Source of the DNA: Mogibacterium sp.
GTDB taxonomy: Bacteria; Bacillota; Clostridia; Peptostreptococcales; Anaerovoracaceae
Assembly: GCA_017432075.1 (NCBI GenBank)
Contig: JAFRJV010000063.1
Span: forward strand, 1 to 34,274
DNA length: 34,274 bases
Direction of reading: 5' to 3'
Translations under genes and position numbers: made by a program
Notes under the pieces: generated by a model
What the model was told of the DNA's origin: nothing
Database searches by the model: none
Seen by the model: the letters and a program-made list of their open reading frames with translations, nothing else
Shown here: piece after piece, positions 7,595 to 16,224 of the stretch
Position numbering within the stretch: position 1 is the stretch's first letter
Layout: every line of letters starts with the position of its first letter

Positions 7595-8707
7595 ATGGAA
7601 TTCAAAATACCCGAATACAAGGCGCCGGATTTCACCTCGCCGAAGCTCGTGAATGCACCTGACTGCAAATTCGAAGCAGCGGACAGAGACGGAGTGGCAC
7701 CGGAGTACTTCCACAGCACATCCATGTTTCCTGAGTACTTCAAGGTGAACGGAGAGTGGAAGCTCGCGGAGGAGAGCAGGATGGATTCGAGCGTAGTGCT
7801 CAGACCTGACGGCAGACTCGATGTAGTGGAAAACCGCAATCTCTGCAAGGGAGACCTGGTGGCGCTTGGAAGAAGTGAGGACGGACGTGAAGGTATATTC
7901 GTCCACACCAGGGGTTTTGAGGACGAAGAGACAGAACTTGATGATCAGTTTGTTTTCCGTCAGGGCAGGAGCAGAGAGACATCCTATGCCCGCGACTACG
8001 ACAGGCTTTTCGACTTGCTGAATTATGAGAAAGAGCACGGCAACATCGTATGGGTAATGGGGCCGGCATTCGCTTTTGACCATGACGCCAGGGCATGCAT
8101 GCAGTCTCTGGTGGAGAACGGCTATGTGGATGCGCTGCTTGCCGGCAATGCACTTGCTACACACGATCTCGAGGGAGCTCTGCTCAACACGGCGCTCGGC
8201 CAGGACATCTACACTCAGAAGTCACAGCCGAACGGCCACTACAACCACCTCGACGTCGACAATAAAGTACGCAGGAGCGGTTCCATCCCTCAGTTCATCG
8301 AAGATTACAATATAGATAATGGAATAATATACAGCTGCGTAAAGAACAATGTTCCTGTAGTTCTTACCGGCTCGATAAGAGACGACGGCCCTATACCTGA
8401 AGTCATAGCTGACGTATATGAGGGCCAGAACGTCATGAGACAGACTGTGAAGAAGGCGACCACGGTCATCTGCCTTGCAACGATGCTCCACACCATTGCA
8501 ACGGGCAACATGACACCGTCATTCAGAGTACTCGAAGACGGCACAGTAAGACCGGTATTCCTTTACACGGTCGACGCCGATGAGTTCGTAGTCAACAAGC
8601 TCCTCGACAGAGGAAGCCTCGCTGCGACAACCATCGTTACAAACGTACAGGATTTCATCACGATCGTAGCCAACGGCCTCGGTCTTGAGTGGAAGAGATA
8701 TTCGTAG
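7595..8707 (+). CDS. TIGR00300 / LOR-SDH-type ornithine cyclodeaminase (NAD-dependent)
   Basis: A 370-residue protein matching the TIGR00300 family: [15 protein letters not shown] and NGEWKL in the first third, then [35 protein letters not shown] and [16 protein letters not shown]. This family includes an archaeal ornithine cyclodeaminase and the C-terminal part of cyanobacterial AgrE, which convert ornithine to proline and ammonia with NAD; it is unrelated to the mu-crystallin-type enzyme. As I recall the family, longer members have about 100 extra N-terminal residues, which are missing here. Position directly after arcA and arcB, which make ornithine, strongly supports the assignment. The ribosome binding site AAAGGAG is about 12 bases from the ATG, slightly far. 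Confidence 0.82.
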   Translation: MEFKIPEYKAPDFTSPKLVNAPDCKFEAADRDGVAPEYFHSTSMFPEYFKVNGEWKLAEESRMDSSVVLRPDGRLDVVENRNLCKGDLVALGRSEDGREGIFVHTRGFEDEETELDDQFVFRQGRSRETSYARDYDRLFDLLNYEKEHGNIVWVMGPAFAFDHDARACMQSLVENGYVDALLAGNALATHDLEGALLNTALGQDIYTQKSQPNGHYNHLDVDNKVRRSGSIPQFIEDYNIDNGIIYSCVKNNVPVVLTGSIRDDGPIPEVIADVYEGQNVMRQTVKKATTVICLATMLHTIATGNMTPSFRVLEDGTVRPVFLYTVDADEFVVNKLLDRGSLAATTIVTNVQDFITIVANGLGLEWKRYS

Positions 8708-8726
8708 AAAACAGAAAGGGGACCAA

Positions 8727-9647
8727 ATGGGAGAAATAAAGCATCTTATCAATATCACCGATCTGACTGTAGAAGAGATCGACCATCTGATGGAGACTGC
8801 CGATGACATTACTGCTCATCCGGAAAATTACTGGGATGCCTGTGCTCACAAAAAGCTTGCTACGCTTTTCTTTGAGCCGAGCACCAGAACGAGACTGTCC
8901 TTCACGGCTGCCATGATGGAGCTGGGCGGCAATGTGCTGGGATTCGACCAGGCACAGTCAAGCTCCTCGGCAAAGGGCGAGACCGTGGCTGACACCATCA
9001 TAATGGCGGGCTGTTATGCCGACATCATCGCGATGAGACACCCTAAGGAAGGCGCGCCGGTAGTTGGTTCTGCCAAGTCCAGGGTCCCTATAATCAACGC
9101 TGGAGACGGCGGTCATTTCCACCCGACACAGACACTGACAGACCTTATGACGATCCACCGCAAGAAGGGCGAGATCGGCAATTTCACTATAGGCCTCTGC
9201 GGAGACCTCAAATACGGCAGAACGGTACATTCGCTCATCGATGCGCTGCTGAGATATGAAGGCATCAGGTTTATCATGATCGCTCCTGAAGAGCTGAGGA
9301 TCCCGGGATACATCAGAGACAGGCTCAATGATGCAGGTGTCGAGTGGAGAGAGGTGGAAAGCCTCGATGACGCGATCCCTGAGCTCGATATACTGTACAT
9401 GACCAGGATACAGCAGGAAAGATTCCCGAGCTGGGAAGAGTATGAGAAACTCAAGGACAGCTTCATCCTCAAAAGATCGATGCTGAAAGCGGCAAAGGAA
9501 GACATGATAGTGCTGCATCCGCTGCCGCGAGTCACTGAGATAGACGTGGATGTAGACGAGGATCCTAGGGCCAGTTATTTCTATGAGGCGCTCATGGGCA
9601 AGTACATCCGCATGGCGCTTATACTGTATCTGCTGGGCATCAAATAG
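8727..9647 (+). CDS. pyrB: Aspartate carbamoyltransferase catalytic subunit
   Basis: A 306-residue enzyme that joins carbamoyl phosphate and aspartate to N-carbamoyl-aspartate, the committed step of pyrimidine synthesis. STRTR (52-56) binds carbamoyl phosphate, the [10 protein letters not shown] loop carries the catalytic lysine loop, and [11 protein letters not shown] and the LHPLPR motif are present. I chose the ATG at 8727 because AAAGGGG sits directly before it and the length then equals the family norm; the longer reading from a TTG at 8685 would overlap the upstream gene and add an unrelated tail. It is followed 12 bases later by the regulatory subunit. Confidence 0.96.
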   Translation: MGEIKHLINITDLTVEEIDHLMETADDITAHPENYWDACAHKKLATLFFEPSTRTRLSFTAAMMELGGNVLGFDQAQSSSSAKGETVADTIIMAGCYADIIAMRHPKEGAPVVGSAKSRVPIINAGDGGHFHPTQTLTDLMTIHRKKGEIGNFTIGLCGDLKYGRTVHSLIDALLRYEGIRFIMIAPEELRIPGYIRDRLNDAGVEWREVESLDDAIPELDILYMTRIQQERFPSWEEYEKLKDSFILKRSMLKAAKEDMIVLHPLPRVTEIDVDVDEDPRASYFYEALMGKYIRMALILYLLGIK

Positions 9648-9659
9648 AGGAGGTTTCAC

Positions 9660-10085
9660 ATGAACATAGACGGAATCAACACAGGATATGTACTGGATCA
9701 TATCAAGGCCGGCAAGGGCTTTGAGCTTTATAACCTCCTTGGTCTGGACAAGGTGGACTGCACCGTAGCGATCATACAGAGGGCAAGCAGCGAGAAGTAC
9801 GGCGCCAAGGACATAATAAAGATCGATGCCGACATTCCGATCGACTACGATCTTATCGGATATATCAGCCCGAATATCACGGTAAATGTCGTAAAGGACC
9901 GCGAACTCGTCAAAAAATTCAAACCAAAGCCGCCGATTATACTGACAAACGTGCTGACATGCCGCAACCCGAGGTGCATAACTTCAGTAGAGAGAGGCAT
10001 TCCTCAGAAGTTCAGACTCGTTGATAAAGATTCGAGAGATTACCGCTGCGTATACTGCGATACTCTGCATCGCGAAAACAAGTAA
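9660..10085 (+). CDS. pyrI: Aspartate carbamoyltransferase regulatory subunit
   Basis: A 141-residue protein with an N-terminal nucleotide-binding domain (starting GYVLDHIKAGKG) and a C-terminal zinc domain whose four ligands are visible at C101, C106, C130 and C133. In the family it assembles with PyrB into a dodecamer that is inhibited by CTP or UTP and activated by ATP. AGGAGG precedes the ATG. The presence of PyrI means that this carbamoyl-phosphate outlet is probably allosterically controlled. A strong hairpin follows the gene, making it the likely end of the run from 3006. Confidence 0.96.
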   Translation: MNIDGINTGYVLDHIKAGKGFELYNLLGLDKVDCTVAIIQRASSEKYGAKDIIKIDADIPIDYDLIGYISPNITVNVVKDRELVKKFKPKPPIILTNVLTCRNPRCITSVERGIPQKFRLVDKDSRDYRCVYCDTLHRENK

Positions 10086-10090
10086 AATAC

Positions 10091-10120
10091 GGACTCCATG
10101 GCCGGGCCATGGAGTCCTTT
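10091..10120 (+). terminator. Hairpin terminator after pyrI (short U tail)
   Basis: GGACTCCATGGC (10091-10102) pairs perfectly with GCCATGGAGTCC (10106-10117) around a three-base loop; the arms can extend one more pair. Only TTT follows, so the tail is short for an intrinsic terminator, but the stem is strong and lies 6 bases after the pyrI stop. Confidence 0.7.
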
Positions 10121-10146
10121 CGATAATAGTTTCCCGGAGGTCACAA

Positions 10147-10881
10147 ATGAAAAAAATCAGGTTTTTGGTAATGCTGCTTGCCGCAGCGATGATTTTTGCC
10201 TTCCCGCTTGCAGGATGCAGCAAGCAGAGTGAAAGCGAAGAACCGGCTGAAGCAGAGACTGAGACAGAAGCAGAAACAACAGAAGAAGAAGGATCGGTGA
10301 TCGACTACATGGTACTGGTAAACCAGAGTAATCAGCTGCCTGACGGATGGGAGGAAGCACTTGAGACCACAACTGTCACTAACTCCGTAGGCGATGAAGT
10401 ATATGTCGAAAAGAAGGCTTATGAAGCATACTGTCAGCTGAAGGAAGCGGTCGAAAAGGACCTTGAGGGATATGAAAAAGGGGAAGTAAAATTCGAGCTT
10501 GATTCCGCATACAGAAGCGTTGCGGCACAGCAGAAGATAGTTGATGAATTCACCGAAAAATACGGCGAGGACTACGTCAGGAAATATGTAGCTGTTCCGG
10601 GCTATTCGGAACATCATACAGGTCTTGCGCTCGACCTTTACTTCACGATCGACGGCAAGGACGTCTACGAAAATGAAGATCTCGTTCAGTATCCGGATAT
10701 CTGGGAAGCTGTACATGCGAGACTCCCGGAGTTCGGGTTTATCCTGCGCTTCCCAGAGTCCGGCGAGGCCATAACGGGATACGCTTATGAGCCATGGCAC
10801 ATACGTTACCTGGACAGCCCTGAGATCGCAAAAGAGATCACTGACAAAGGCGTCACGCTGGAAGAGTATCTTGGAAAATAA
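10147..10881 (+). CDS. VanY-like D-alanyl-D-alanine carboxypeptidase lipoprotein
   Basis: A 244-residue lipoprotein. The signal peptide ends in a lipobox LAGC with C24 as the lipidated residue, followed by an acidic Glu/Thr/Ala linker (about 27-48). The catalytic domain is of the VanY/M15B type: SAYRS (120-123 region), SEHHTGLALD (H156, D163 as zinc ligands) and EPWH (E215 catalytic, H218 zinc ligand). Such enzymes remove the terminal D-Ala from peptidoglycan stem peptides. The ATG at 10147 was chosen for the CCCGGAGG site before it and the immediate signal peptide; an upstream in-frame extension to 10021 would run through the terminator and pyrI. No VanR/S-type genes are near, so a housekeeping wall role is more likely than glycopeptide resistance. 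Confidence 0.92.
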   Translation: MKKIRFLVMLLAAAMIFAFPLAGCSKQSESEEPAEAETETEAETTEEEGSVIDYMVLVNQSNQLPDGWEEALETTTVTNSVGDEVYVEKKAYEAYCQLKEAVEKDLEGYEKGEVKFELDSAYRSVAAQQKIVDEFTEKYGEDYVRKYVAVPGYSEHHTGLALDLYFTIDGKDVYENEDLVQYPDIWEAVHARLPEFGFILRFPESGEAITGYAYEPWHIRYLDSPEIAKEITDKGVTLEEYLGK

Positions 10882-10908
10882 ACGGGTCAATGAGACCGGG
10901 AGAAAAAC

Positions 10909-12294
10909 ATGGGTATAATTGCAGGATTCATGGTGCCGCACCCGCCTATGATCGTGCCTGACATAGGACGGGGCAGCGAAGCCCAGGTAGCAGATACCAC
11001 TGCAGCTTATGAAAGGGTAGCGGACGAGATTGCCTCGCTCGCGCCGGAAACCATAATAATAACAAGTCCGCATTCGATAATGTATGCGGACTACTTTCAC
11101 ATTTCACCGGGAAGCAGCGCGAGCGGAAGTTTTGCAGGATTCAGGGCTCCCGGCGTCAGATTCAGTGAAGAGTATGACACGGAGCTTGTAAAGGAGATAT
11201 GCAGGCTGGCGGATGAAGAGGACTTCCCTGCGGGCATGCTGGGCGAGCGCGAGAGGGAGCTCGATCACGGCACGATGGTGCCGCTGTGGTTCATAAGGAA
11301 CAAATATAAGGGCGGGAAGATAGTCCGCATCGGCCTTTCCGGTCTGCCTCTCATAGACCACTACAGATTCGGCATGATGATACGCGAGGCTGCTGAGAAC
11401 ATCGGCCGCAGGGTCGTGTTCGTAGCCAGCGGGGATCTGTCGCACAAACTGCAGGACTACGGTCCTTACGGTTACACGCCGGAAGGTCCTGAGTATGACA
11501 GGCGTATCATGGACGTGATGGGGCGCGCCGCTTTCGGCGAACTCCTCGACTTTGACAGCACGTTCTGCGACAAAGCCGCTGAGTGCGGACACAGGTCGTT
11601 CGTCATCATGGGCGGCGCGTTCGACGGCACGGCAGTAAAAGCAGAAAAGCTGGTCCATCAGGATGTCACGGGTGTAGGCTACGGCATATGCACATTCTAT
11701 CCTGAAGGAGCAGACGAAAGCAGACGCTTTCTGGGGCTGAAGATGGCAGAGATCGAAGAAGAGCTGAGGTCGAAACGCGATAAGTCCGATGAATATGTCA
11801 GGCTTGCGAGGGAAGCTGTTGAGGCATATGTGCTGAGGCGCGAAGTGCTGGATGTACCTGCAGGGCTTCCGGATGAGATGCTGTCGAAGCAGGCGGGCAC
11901 ATTCGTATCGATACACGAGCACGGAGAACTCAGGGGCTGCATAGGAACTATCAGTCCGACGAGGAGCAGCGTGGCTGAGGAGATAATCGGCAATGCTATC
12001 AGCGCTTCGACGAGAGACCCGAGGTTCCCGGCGATAAAGCCTGACGAGCTGCCGTGGCTCGACATTAACGTGGATGTGCTCGGCGAACCTGAAGACATAG
12101 ATTCCGAGGACGAGCTCGACGTTAAAAGATACGGAGTCATAGTGAGCTGCGGACGCAAAAGAGGTCTGCTGCTTCCTGACCTGGACGGCATTGACACGCC
12201 GCAGCAGCAGGTGGAGATCGCGATGAAGAAGGGCGGCATCCACAGATTCGAGAGATACAAACTGCAGAGATTCGAGGTTATAAGGCACTACTGA
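10909..12294 (+). CDS. AmmeMemoRadiSam system fused protein: Memo-like (B) plus AMMECR1 (A) domains
   Basis: A 461-residue two-domain protein. Residues 1-265 are related to Memo and class III extradiol dioxygenases (LigB fold): VPHPP (H11), SPHS (H55), LDHGTMVPL (H120) and ASGDLSH (H179) are candidate metal or active-site positions. Residues 285-461 are an AMMECR1 domain with its invariant LRGCIG at 341-346 and the following pattern ending near DPRFPAI. The pair is known from the AmmeMemoRadiSam gene set, whose substrate and function are unestablished. The radical SAM partner starts one base after the stop. The fusion supports A and B acting in the same complex. It should not be annotated as a ring-cleaving dioxygenase. 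Confidence 0.9.
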   Translation: MGIIAGFMVPHPPMIVPDIGRGSEAQVADTTAAYERVADEIASLAPETIIITSPHSIMYADYFHISPGSSASGSFAGFRAPGVRFSEEYDTELVKEICRLADEEDFPAGMLGERERELDHGTMVPLWFIRNKYKGGKIVRIGLSGLPLIDHYRFGMMIREAAENIGRRVVFVASGDLSHKLQDYGPYGYTPEGPEYDRRIMDVMGRAAFGELLDFDSTFCDKAAECGHRSFVIMGGAFDGTAVKAEKLVHQDVTGVGYGICTFYPEGADESRRFLGLKMAEIEEELRSKRDKSDEYVRLAREAVEAYVLRREVLDVPAGLPDEMLSKQAGTFVSIHEHGELRGCIGTISPTRSSVAEEIIGNAISASTRDPRFPAIKPDELPWLDINVDVLGEPEDIDSEDELDVKRYGVIVSCGRKRGLLLPDLDGIDTPQQQVEIAMKKGGIHRFERYKLQRFEVIRHY

Positions 12295-12295
12295 C

Positions 12296-13138
12296 ATGGC
12301 TGTATGCAAGGTATGTTTCAGACACTGCAATATTCCCGAAGGCGGTCTGGGTTTCTGCGGAGCCCGTACCTGTGCGGACGGAGAGGTGACTGCCGCCAAC
12401 TACGGCAGGATCACTTCGCTTGCCCTCGACCCTATTGAAAAGAAGCCGCTTGCGAGGTTCATGCCGGGATCGATGATACTCTCGGCAGGAAGCTATGGCT
12501 GCAATCTGAGATGTCCGTTCTGCCAGAATTACCAGATTTCCTGGTCAGAAGAAGCATACAGGTTTGCGGACAGAGCGGAATACATACCGCCTGATGAGCT
12601 TGCGCGCATAGCCCTCTCATGCAGGGACAGGGGGAATATCGGCGTTGCATTCACATATAACGAACCCCTTATCGGATACGAGTACATACGTGACACGGCA
12701 AAGCTCGTGCATGAACAGGGCATGAGGAACGTGATCGTTACGAACGGCACGGCGGATCTGCAGATCCTCGGGGAACTCGCGCCATACATCGATGCGATGA
12801 ACATAGACCTCAAGGGATTCACCGACAGGTACTATAATGAAGTACTCGGAGGAGACCGCGCCATGACGATGGCCTTTATAGAAGAGGCCGTGAAGCACTG
12901 CCACGTGGAGCTGACTACGCTGGTCGTTCCGGGAGAGAACGACAGCGAGGACGAGATGCGCCTCATGACTGAATGGATAGCCGGTCTCACGAACGGGGAG
13001 GAGATCCCTCTGCATATATCGAGGTTCTTCCCGAGATTTCATATGACGGACAGGGATGCAACGAAAGTGAGGCTCGTCTATAAGCTCGCGGATGTTGCAC
13101 GTGAGAGACTGAAATACGTTTATACTGGTAACTGCTGA
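12296..13138 (+). CDS. AmmeMemoRadiSam system radical SAM enzyme
   Basis: A 280-residue radical SAM protein related to pyruvate formate-lyase activases. C69, C73 and C76 (CNLRCPFC) form the CxxxCxxC site for the [4Fe-4S] cluster that cleaves S-adenosylmethionine. An extra N-terminal Cys set (C4, C7, C11, C21) is typical of this subfamily and may bind another metal. VTNGTAD and the DAMNIDLKGF stretch are usual for activase-like members. The start is one base beyond the preceding stop, so co-expression with the Memo/AMMECR1 fusion is near certain. The substrate is unknown; no glycyl-radical enzyme gene is in the window to support an activase role. Confidence 0.93.
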   Translation: MAVCKVCFRHCNIPEGGLGFCGARTCADGEVTAANYGRITSLALDPIEKKPLARFMPGSMILSAGSYGCNLRCPFCQNYQISWSEEAYRFADRAEYIPPDELARIALSCRDRGNIGVAFTYNEPLIGYEYIRDTAKLVHEQGMRNVIVTNGTADLQILGELAPYIDAMNIDLKGFTDRYYNEVLGGDRAMTMAFIEEAVKHCHVELTTLVVPGENDSEDEMRLMTEWIAGLTNGEEIPLHISRFFPRFHMTDRDATKVRLVYKLADVARERLKYVYTGNC

Positions 13139-13189
13139 TCGCACATAGCAGCAGTGAATAGAAAAAGGGACAGAAAACAGGGGACTTAG

Positions 13190-13897
13190 TTGAAAAAGAT
13201 TACAAAGAAGGATCTACTGGCAGCGCTCCGGACATCATCGCCTATAATAGTAACTTTCCTGGTGTTGGGAATCGGCTATGGCATACTGATGCAGAAGCAC
13301 GGATATGGGCCGCTGTGGTCGCTGCTTTCAGGAATTATTATTTTCAGCGGGACCGCGCAGTTCGTGAGTGTCACTATGCTGAGCAGCGGTTCTGTTATTA
13401 TGGCCGGGCTCACAGCGCTGATGATATCCGCAAGACATGTGTTCTTCAGCATTTCGATGATAGGCCGATACAGCAGCGAAGGCAGGCGCAAGCCATACCT
13501 CTACTACGCCCTCTGCGACGAAACATATGCCATGCTCAGTAAGGATGACGGGCCGGAAGGCGTCAACGTCAGCAATTACAGGCTGCTGGTGACTCTGTTC
13601 GATCAGAGTGCATGGCTGGCAGGATCCTTCCTCGGCGGATGGATCGGCACGCTCCTTACATTTGACTCAACGGGTATCGACTTCGCGATGACGGCGCTGT
13701 TCACGACTGTATTCATACAGCAATGGATCGATAACAAGTGCCATCTGCCTGCCGTTTTGGGAGTCGTGGCGACGCTCGCATGCCGGCTTGTTTTCGGACG
13801 CGACATATTCCTCATCCCGGCAATGATCATCATTATCGGGGTGCTGACCGCCGCTCGCAGTCGCATAGAGCCTGCAGGAGGTGAGAACCATGACTGA
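13190..13897 (+). CDS. azlC: AzlC-type branched-chain amino acid exporter, large subunit
   Basis: A 235-residue membrane protein with several hydrophobic helices and the AzlC signature near GIGYGILMQKHGYGPLW, FSGTAQF and ISARHVFFSISM. Together with AzlD it exports branched-chain amino acids or analogues in known systems. The start is TTG at 13190, supported by AGGGGA five bases before it; the next ATG would remove the first helix. The stop lies inside azlD (8-base overlap). Substrate cannot be told from the sequence. Confidence 0.9.
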   Translation: MKKITKKDLLAALRTSSPIIVTFLVLGIGYGILMQKHGYGPLWSLLSGIIIFSGTAQFVSVTMLSSGSVIMAGLTALMISARHVFFSISMIGRYSSEGRRKPYLYYALCDETYAMLSKDDGPEGVNVSNYRLLVTLFDQSAWLAGSFLGGWIGTLLTFDSTGIDFAMTALFTTVFIQQWIDNKCHLPAVLGVVATLACRLVFGRDIFLIPAMIIIIGVLTAARSRIEPAGGENHD

Positions 13898-14219
13898 TTA
13901 CAGACACGCAATGATCGTAATAGTCGTGATGGGACTCGGCGTGCTGGCTACGAGGATAGTGCCGGTACTCATCTTCGGAAGAGGAGAGAAGGTGCCTGAA
14001 TTCATACTCTACCTCGGCCGCGTGGTCCCGTACACGGCAATGGGGCTGCTGATCGTATACTGCCTGAGAGATGTGCCGGTATTCGAGGCTCCGCACGGGC
14101 TTCCCGAACTGATCGCACTGTCTGCGGTTGCAGCCACGTACATCTGGAAACGCAATACCATACTCAGCGTAGTGATAGGAACGGCGCTGTACATGTTCCT
14201 TGTGCAGTCGATATTCTGA
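13890..14219 (+). CDS. azlD: AzlD-type branched-chain amino acid transport small subunit
   Basis: A 109-residue protein with about four hydrophobic segments, including the LATRIVPVLIFG region and the conserved VVPYTAMGLLIVY of AzlD. I place the start at the ATG at 13890, which GGAGG precedes at the right spacing; a GTG three codons earlier is less likely. The gene overlaps azlC by 8 bases, consistent with a two-subunit exporter. Confidence 0.88.
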   Translation: MTDYRHAMIVIVVMGLGVLATRIVPVLIFGRGEKVPEFILYLGRVVPYTAMGLLIVYCLRDVPVFEAPHGLPELIALSAVAATYIWKRNTILSVVIGTALYMFLVQSIF

Positions 14220-14267
14220 AACCGGCATTACTGAAAACTGACAGATCAGAAGGACTACGAAAATATA

Positions 14268-15533
14268 TTGAACGATCTTTTTAAAGAAAACACAGATCAT
14301 AAAGAAAAGTATATACTTGTCGCAGTGGCGTCGGGAAATGAGGAGGCCGCCTGGGACTCGCTTGACGAACTCGCGGATCTTCTTGATACCGCAGGCGGAG
14401 AGACCGTGATGCAGACAGTACAGAATCTGGCGCATCCCGACAGATCGACATATATCGGAAAGGGCAAGGCGGCAGAACTCCGCGAATCGATAGAGATCCA
14501 CGAAGCCGATGGAATCATCTGTGACGATGAGCTGACTGCTTCCCAGATGCGCAACCTTTCTGAACTGACAGGGGCGAAGGTGATCGACAGGACGACACTT
14601 ATACTGGATATCTTCGCTGCCCATGCCCGTACAAGAGAGGGCAAGCTGCAGGTGGAGATAGCCCAGCAGAAGTACAGATATGCCAGGCTGCGGGGAATGG
14701 GCGAGGCGCTCTCAAGGCTGGGAGCCGGGATCGGTACAAGAGGCCCGGGTGAGACAAAACTCGAGACAGACAGGCGTGTGATACAGAAGAGGATAAAGAT
14801 CCTTTCGGACGACATCGAAGCCATGAAGAAGGCGCGCGATACCGCGCGAAAGAAACGTTCTGCCAATGCAGTTCCGACAGCAGCGATCGTCGGCTACACA
14901 AACGCCGGCAAGTCGACGCTGCTCAACCGGCTTACAGGCTCGGATGTCCTGTCCGAGGACAAGCTTTTTGCAACACTCGACCCTACTACAAGAGCGGCCG
15001 TGCTGCCTGACGGACAGCAGCTGCTGTTCACCGATACCGTAGGATTCATAAACAAGCTTCCGCATAATCTCGTCGACGCGTTCCGTAGCACCCTTGAAGA
15101 AGCAGGCTATGCTGACATCATAGTGCATGTGATAGATGCTTCAGATCCTCAGGCGGAGATGCACCGCAGGGTGGTCTACGATACACTCATAGATCTCGGG
15201 ATCACCGACAAGCCGGTGATCACAGTCTGGAACAAAGCGGATCTGGTGGATGAGGATGCGCTGTTCAGGGATTTCAGCGCCGATGCGTCAGTTAAGATAT
15301 CCGCAAAGACCGGCGCGGGGCTGGATGGATTCTATGACGAACTTGCAAGGATACTCAGGGACAGCAGAGTCTACGTAGACACGATGATCCCTTACAAAAA
15401 CACCGCTGTAGTGGCGGAGATAAGAAAGACAGGCCAGCTCCTCTCTGAAGAGTACGAGGAGGAAGGCATACACATAAAGGCATACGTGCCGCGGGCCCTG
15501 GCTGCAAAACGGGAACTTGAATGGAAAAACTGA
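14268..15533 (+). CDS. hflX: HflX ribosome-associated GTPase
   Basis: A 421-residue GTPase. The N-terminal HflX domain is followed by the glycine-rich GAGIGTRGPGETKLE segment (about 152-166) and a G domain with GYTNAGKST (209-217, G1), DTVGF (256-260, G3) and NKAD (322-325, G4). The family binds the 50S subunit and splits stalled ribosomes under stress. The start codon appears to be TTG at 14268; AAGGA lies somewhat far upstream, so initiation is probably weak. The C-terminus overlaps the next gene by 13 bases. Confidence 0.94.
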   Translation: MNDLFKENTDHKEKYILVAVASGNEEAAWDSLDELADLLDTAGGETVMQTVQNLAHPDRSTYIGKGKAAELRESIEIHEADGIICDDELTASQMRNLSELTGAKVIDRTTLILDIFAAHARTREGKLQVEIAQQKYRYARLRGMGEALSRLGAGIGTRGPGETKLETDRRVIQKRIKILSDDIEAMKKARDTARKKRSANAVPTAAIVGYTNAGKSTLLNRLTGSDVLSEDKLFATLDPTTRAAVLPDGQQLLFTDTVGFINKLPHNLVDAFRSTLEEAGYADIIVHVIDASDPQAEMHRRVVYDTLIDLGITDKPVITVWNKADLVDEDALFRDFSADASVKISAKTGAGLDGFYDELARILRDSRVYVDTMIPYKNTAVVAEIRKTGQLLSEEYEEEGIHIKAYVPRALAAKRELEWKN

Positions 15534-16213
15534 TCAAAAGAATATTGATGCTGATAATTATAGCGGCGATACTGGTGTTCGGGCTCAGCGCCTATGTGAC
15601 ACAGTCCGTAAAGTCTGAGATCGCCGGAGTCGATACCGGCAGAGGCATAAGCGAATCAGCAGCAGAGGACTGCAGGAGCATCGATCCGCAGTGCATACTG
15701 GTGCTGGGCTGCGCGGTATGGGCGGACAATGAACCATCACCCATGCTTAAGGACAGGCTCGATACAGCCATCACCCTATATAAGAACGGCATTGCACCCA
15801 AGCTCCTGCTGAGCGGAGACAACAGTATCGCAGAGTATAGCGAGCCTGATTGCATGCTGCAATATACGCTGGCACAGGGTGTTCCTCCAGAAGACATATT
15901 CCTGGACTTCGCCGGGTTCTCGACATACGAGTCGGTATACAGATCCCATGCGGTGTTCAGAGCAGACCGCATGATAGTGGTAACTCAGAAGTATCACCTG
16001 TTCAGGGCGCTCAAGGCATGCGAGGCTCTGGGCATAGAGGCAAAAGGCGTGGCATCCGGCCAGCAGAAATACGCAGGAAGGTATTACAGGGAAGCACGAG
16101 AAGTCCTGGCGCGCGACAAAGACCTTTTTAAAGGGCTGATCAAGGCGAAGCCGACATATCTGGGTGATGAGATACCGGTTGAAGGTGACGGTACGGTAAC
16201 ACATCTGAATTAG
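15521..16213 (+). CDS. SanA/YdcF-like DUF218 membrane-anchored protein
   Basis: A 230-residue protein with one N-terminal membrane helix (about residues 8-28) and an extracytoplasmic DUF218 domain: CILVLGCAVWADNEPSPMLKDRL, LLLSGDN and a closing VVTQKYHLFRAL stretch. SanA in enterobacteria affects envelope permeability and vancomycin exclusion at high temperature, but the molecular activity of the family is unknown. It overlaps the end of hflX by 13 bases on the same strand. Its neighbours do not refine the function. Confidence 0.82.
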   Translation: MEKLIKRILMLIIIAAILVFGLSAYVTQSVKSEIAGVDTGRGISESAAEDCRSIDPQCILVLGCAVWADNEPSPMLKDRLDTAITLYKNGIAPKLLLSGDNSIAEYSEPDCMLQYTLAQGVPPEDIFLDFAGFSTYESVYRSHAVFRADRMIVVTQKYHLFRALKACEALGIEAKGVASGQQKYAGRYYREAREVLARDKDLFKGLIKAKPTYLGDEIPVEGDGTVTHLN

Positions 16214-16224
16214 AGGAAAAATAA

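Noticed and set aside
10147-10881. VanY gene as evidence of glycopeptide resistance
   Set aside because: No vanR, vanS, vanH, ligase or vanX genes accompany it, and such lipoprotein carboxypeptidases are common in Firmicutes.
10909-11700. Annotation as an aromatic ring-cleaving class III extradiol dioxygenase
   Set aside because: The fold is shared, but the AMMECR1 fusion and radical SAM neighbour place it in the AmmeMemoRadiSam group, where ring cleavage is not established.
11104-12399. 431-codon open frame on the minus strand
   Set aside because: It is antisense to the Memo/AMMECR1 gene, whose motifs are unmistakable; the shadow protein shows no family motif or ribosome site.
13131-13155. 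Hairpin ACTGCTG / CAGCAGT across the stop of the radical SAM gene
   Set aside because: The arms are only 7 bases with an 11-base loop and no U tract; it is not a convincing terminator.
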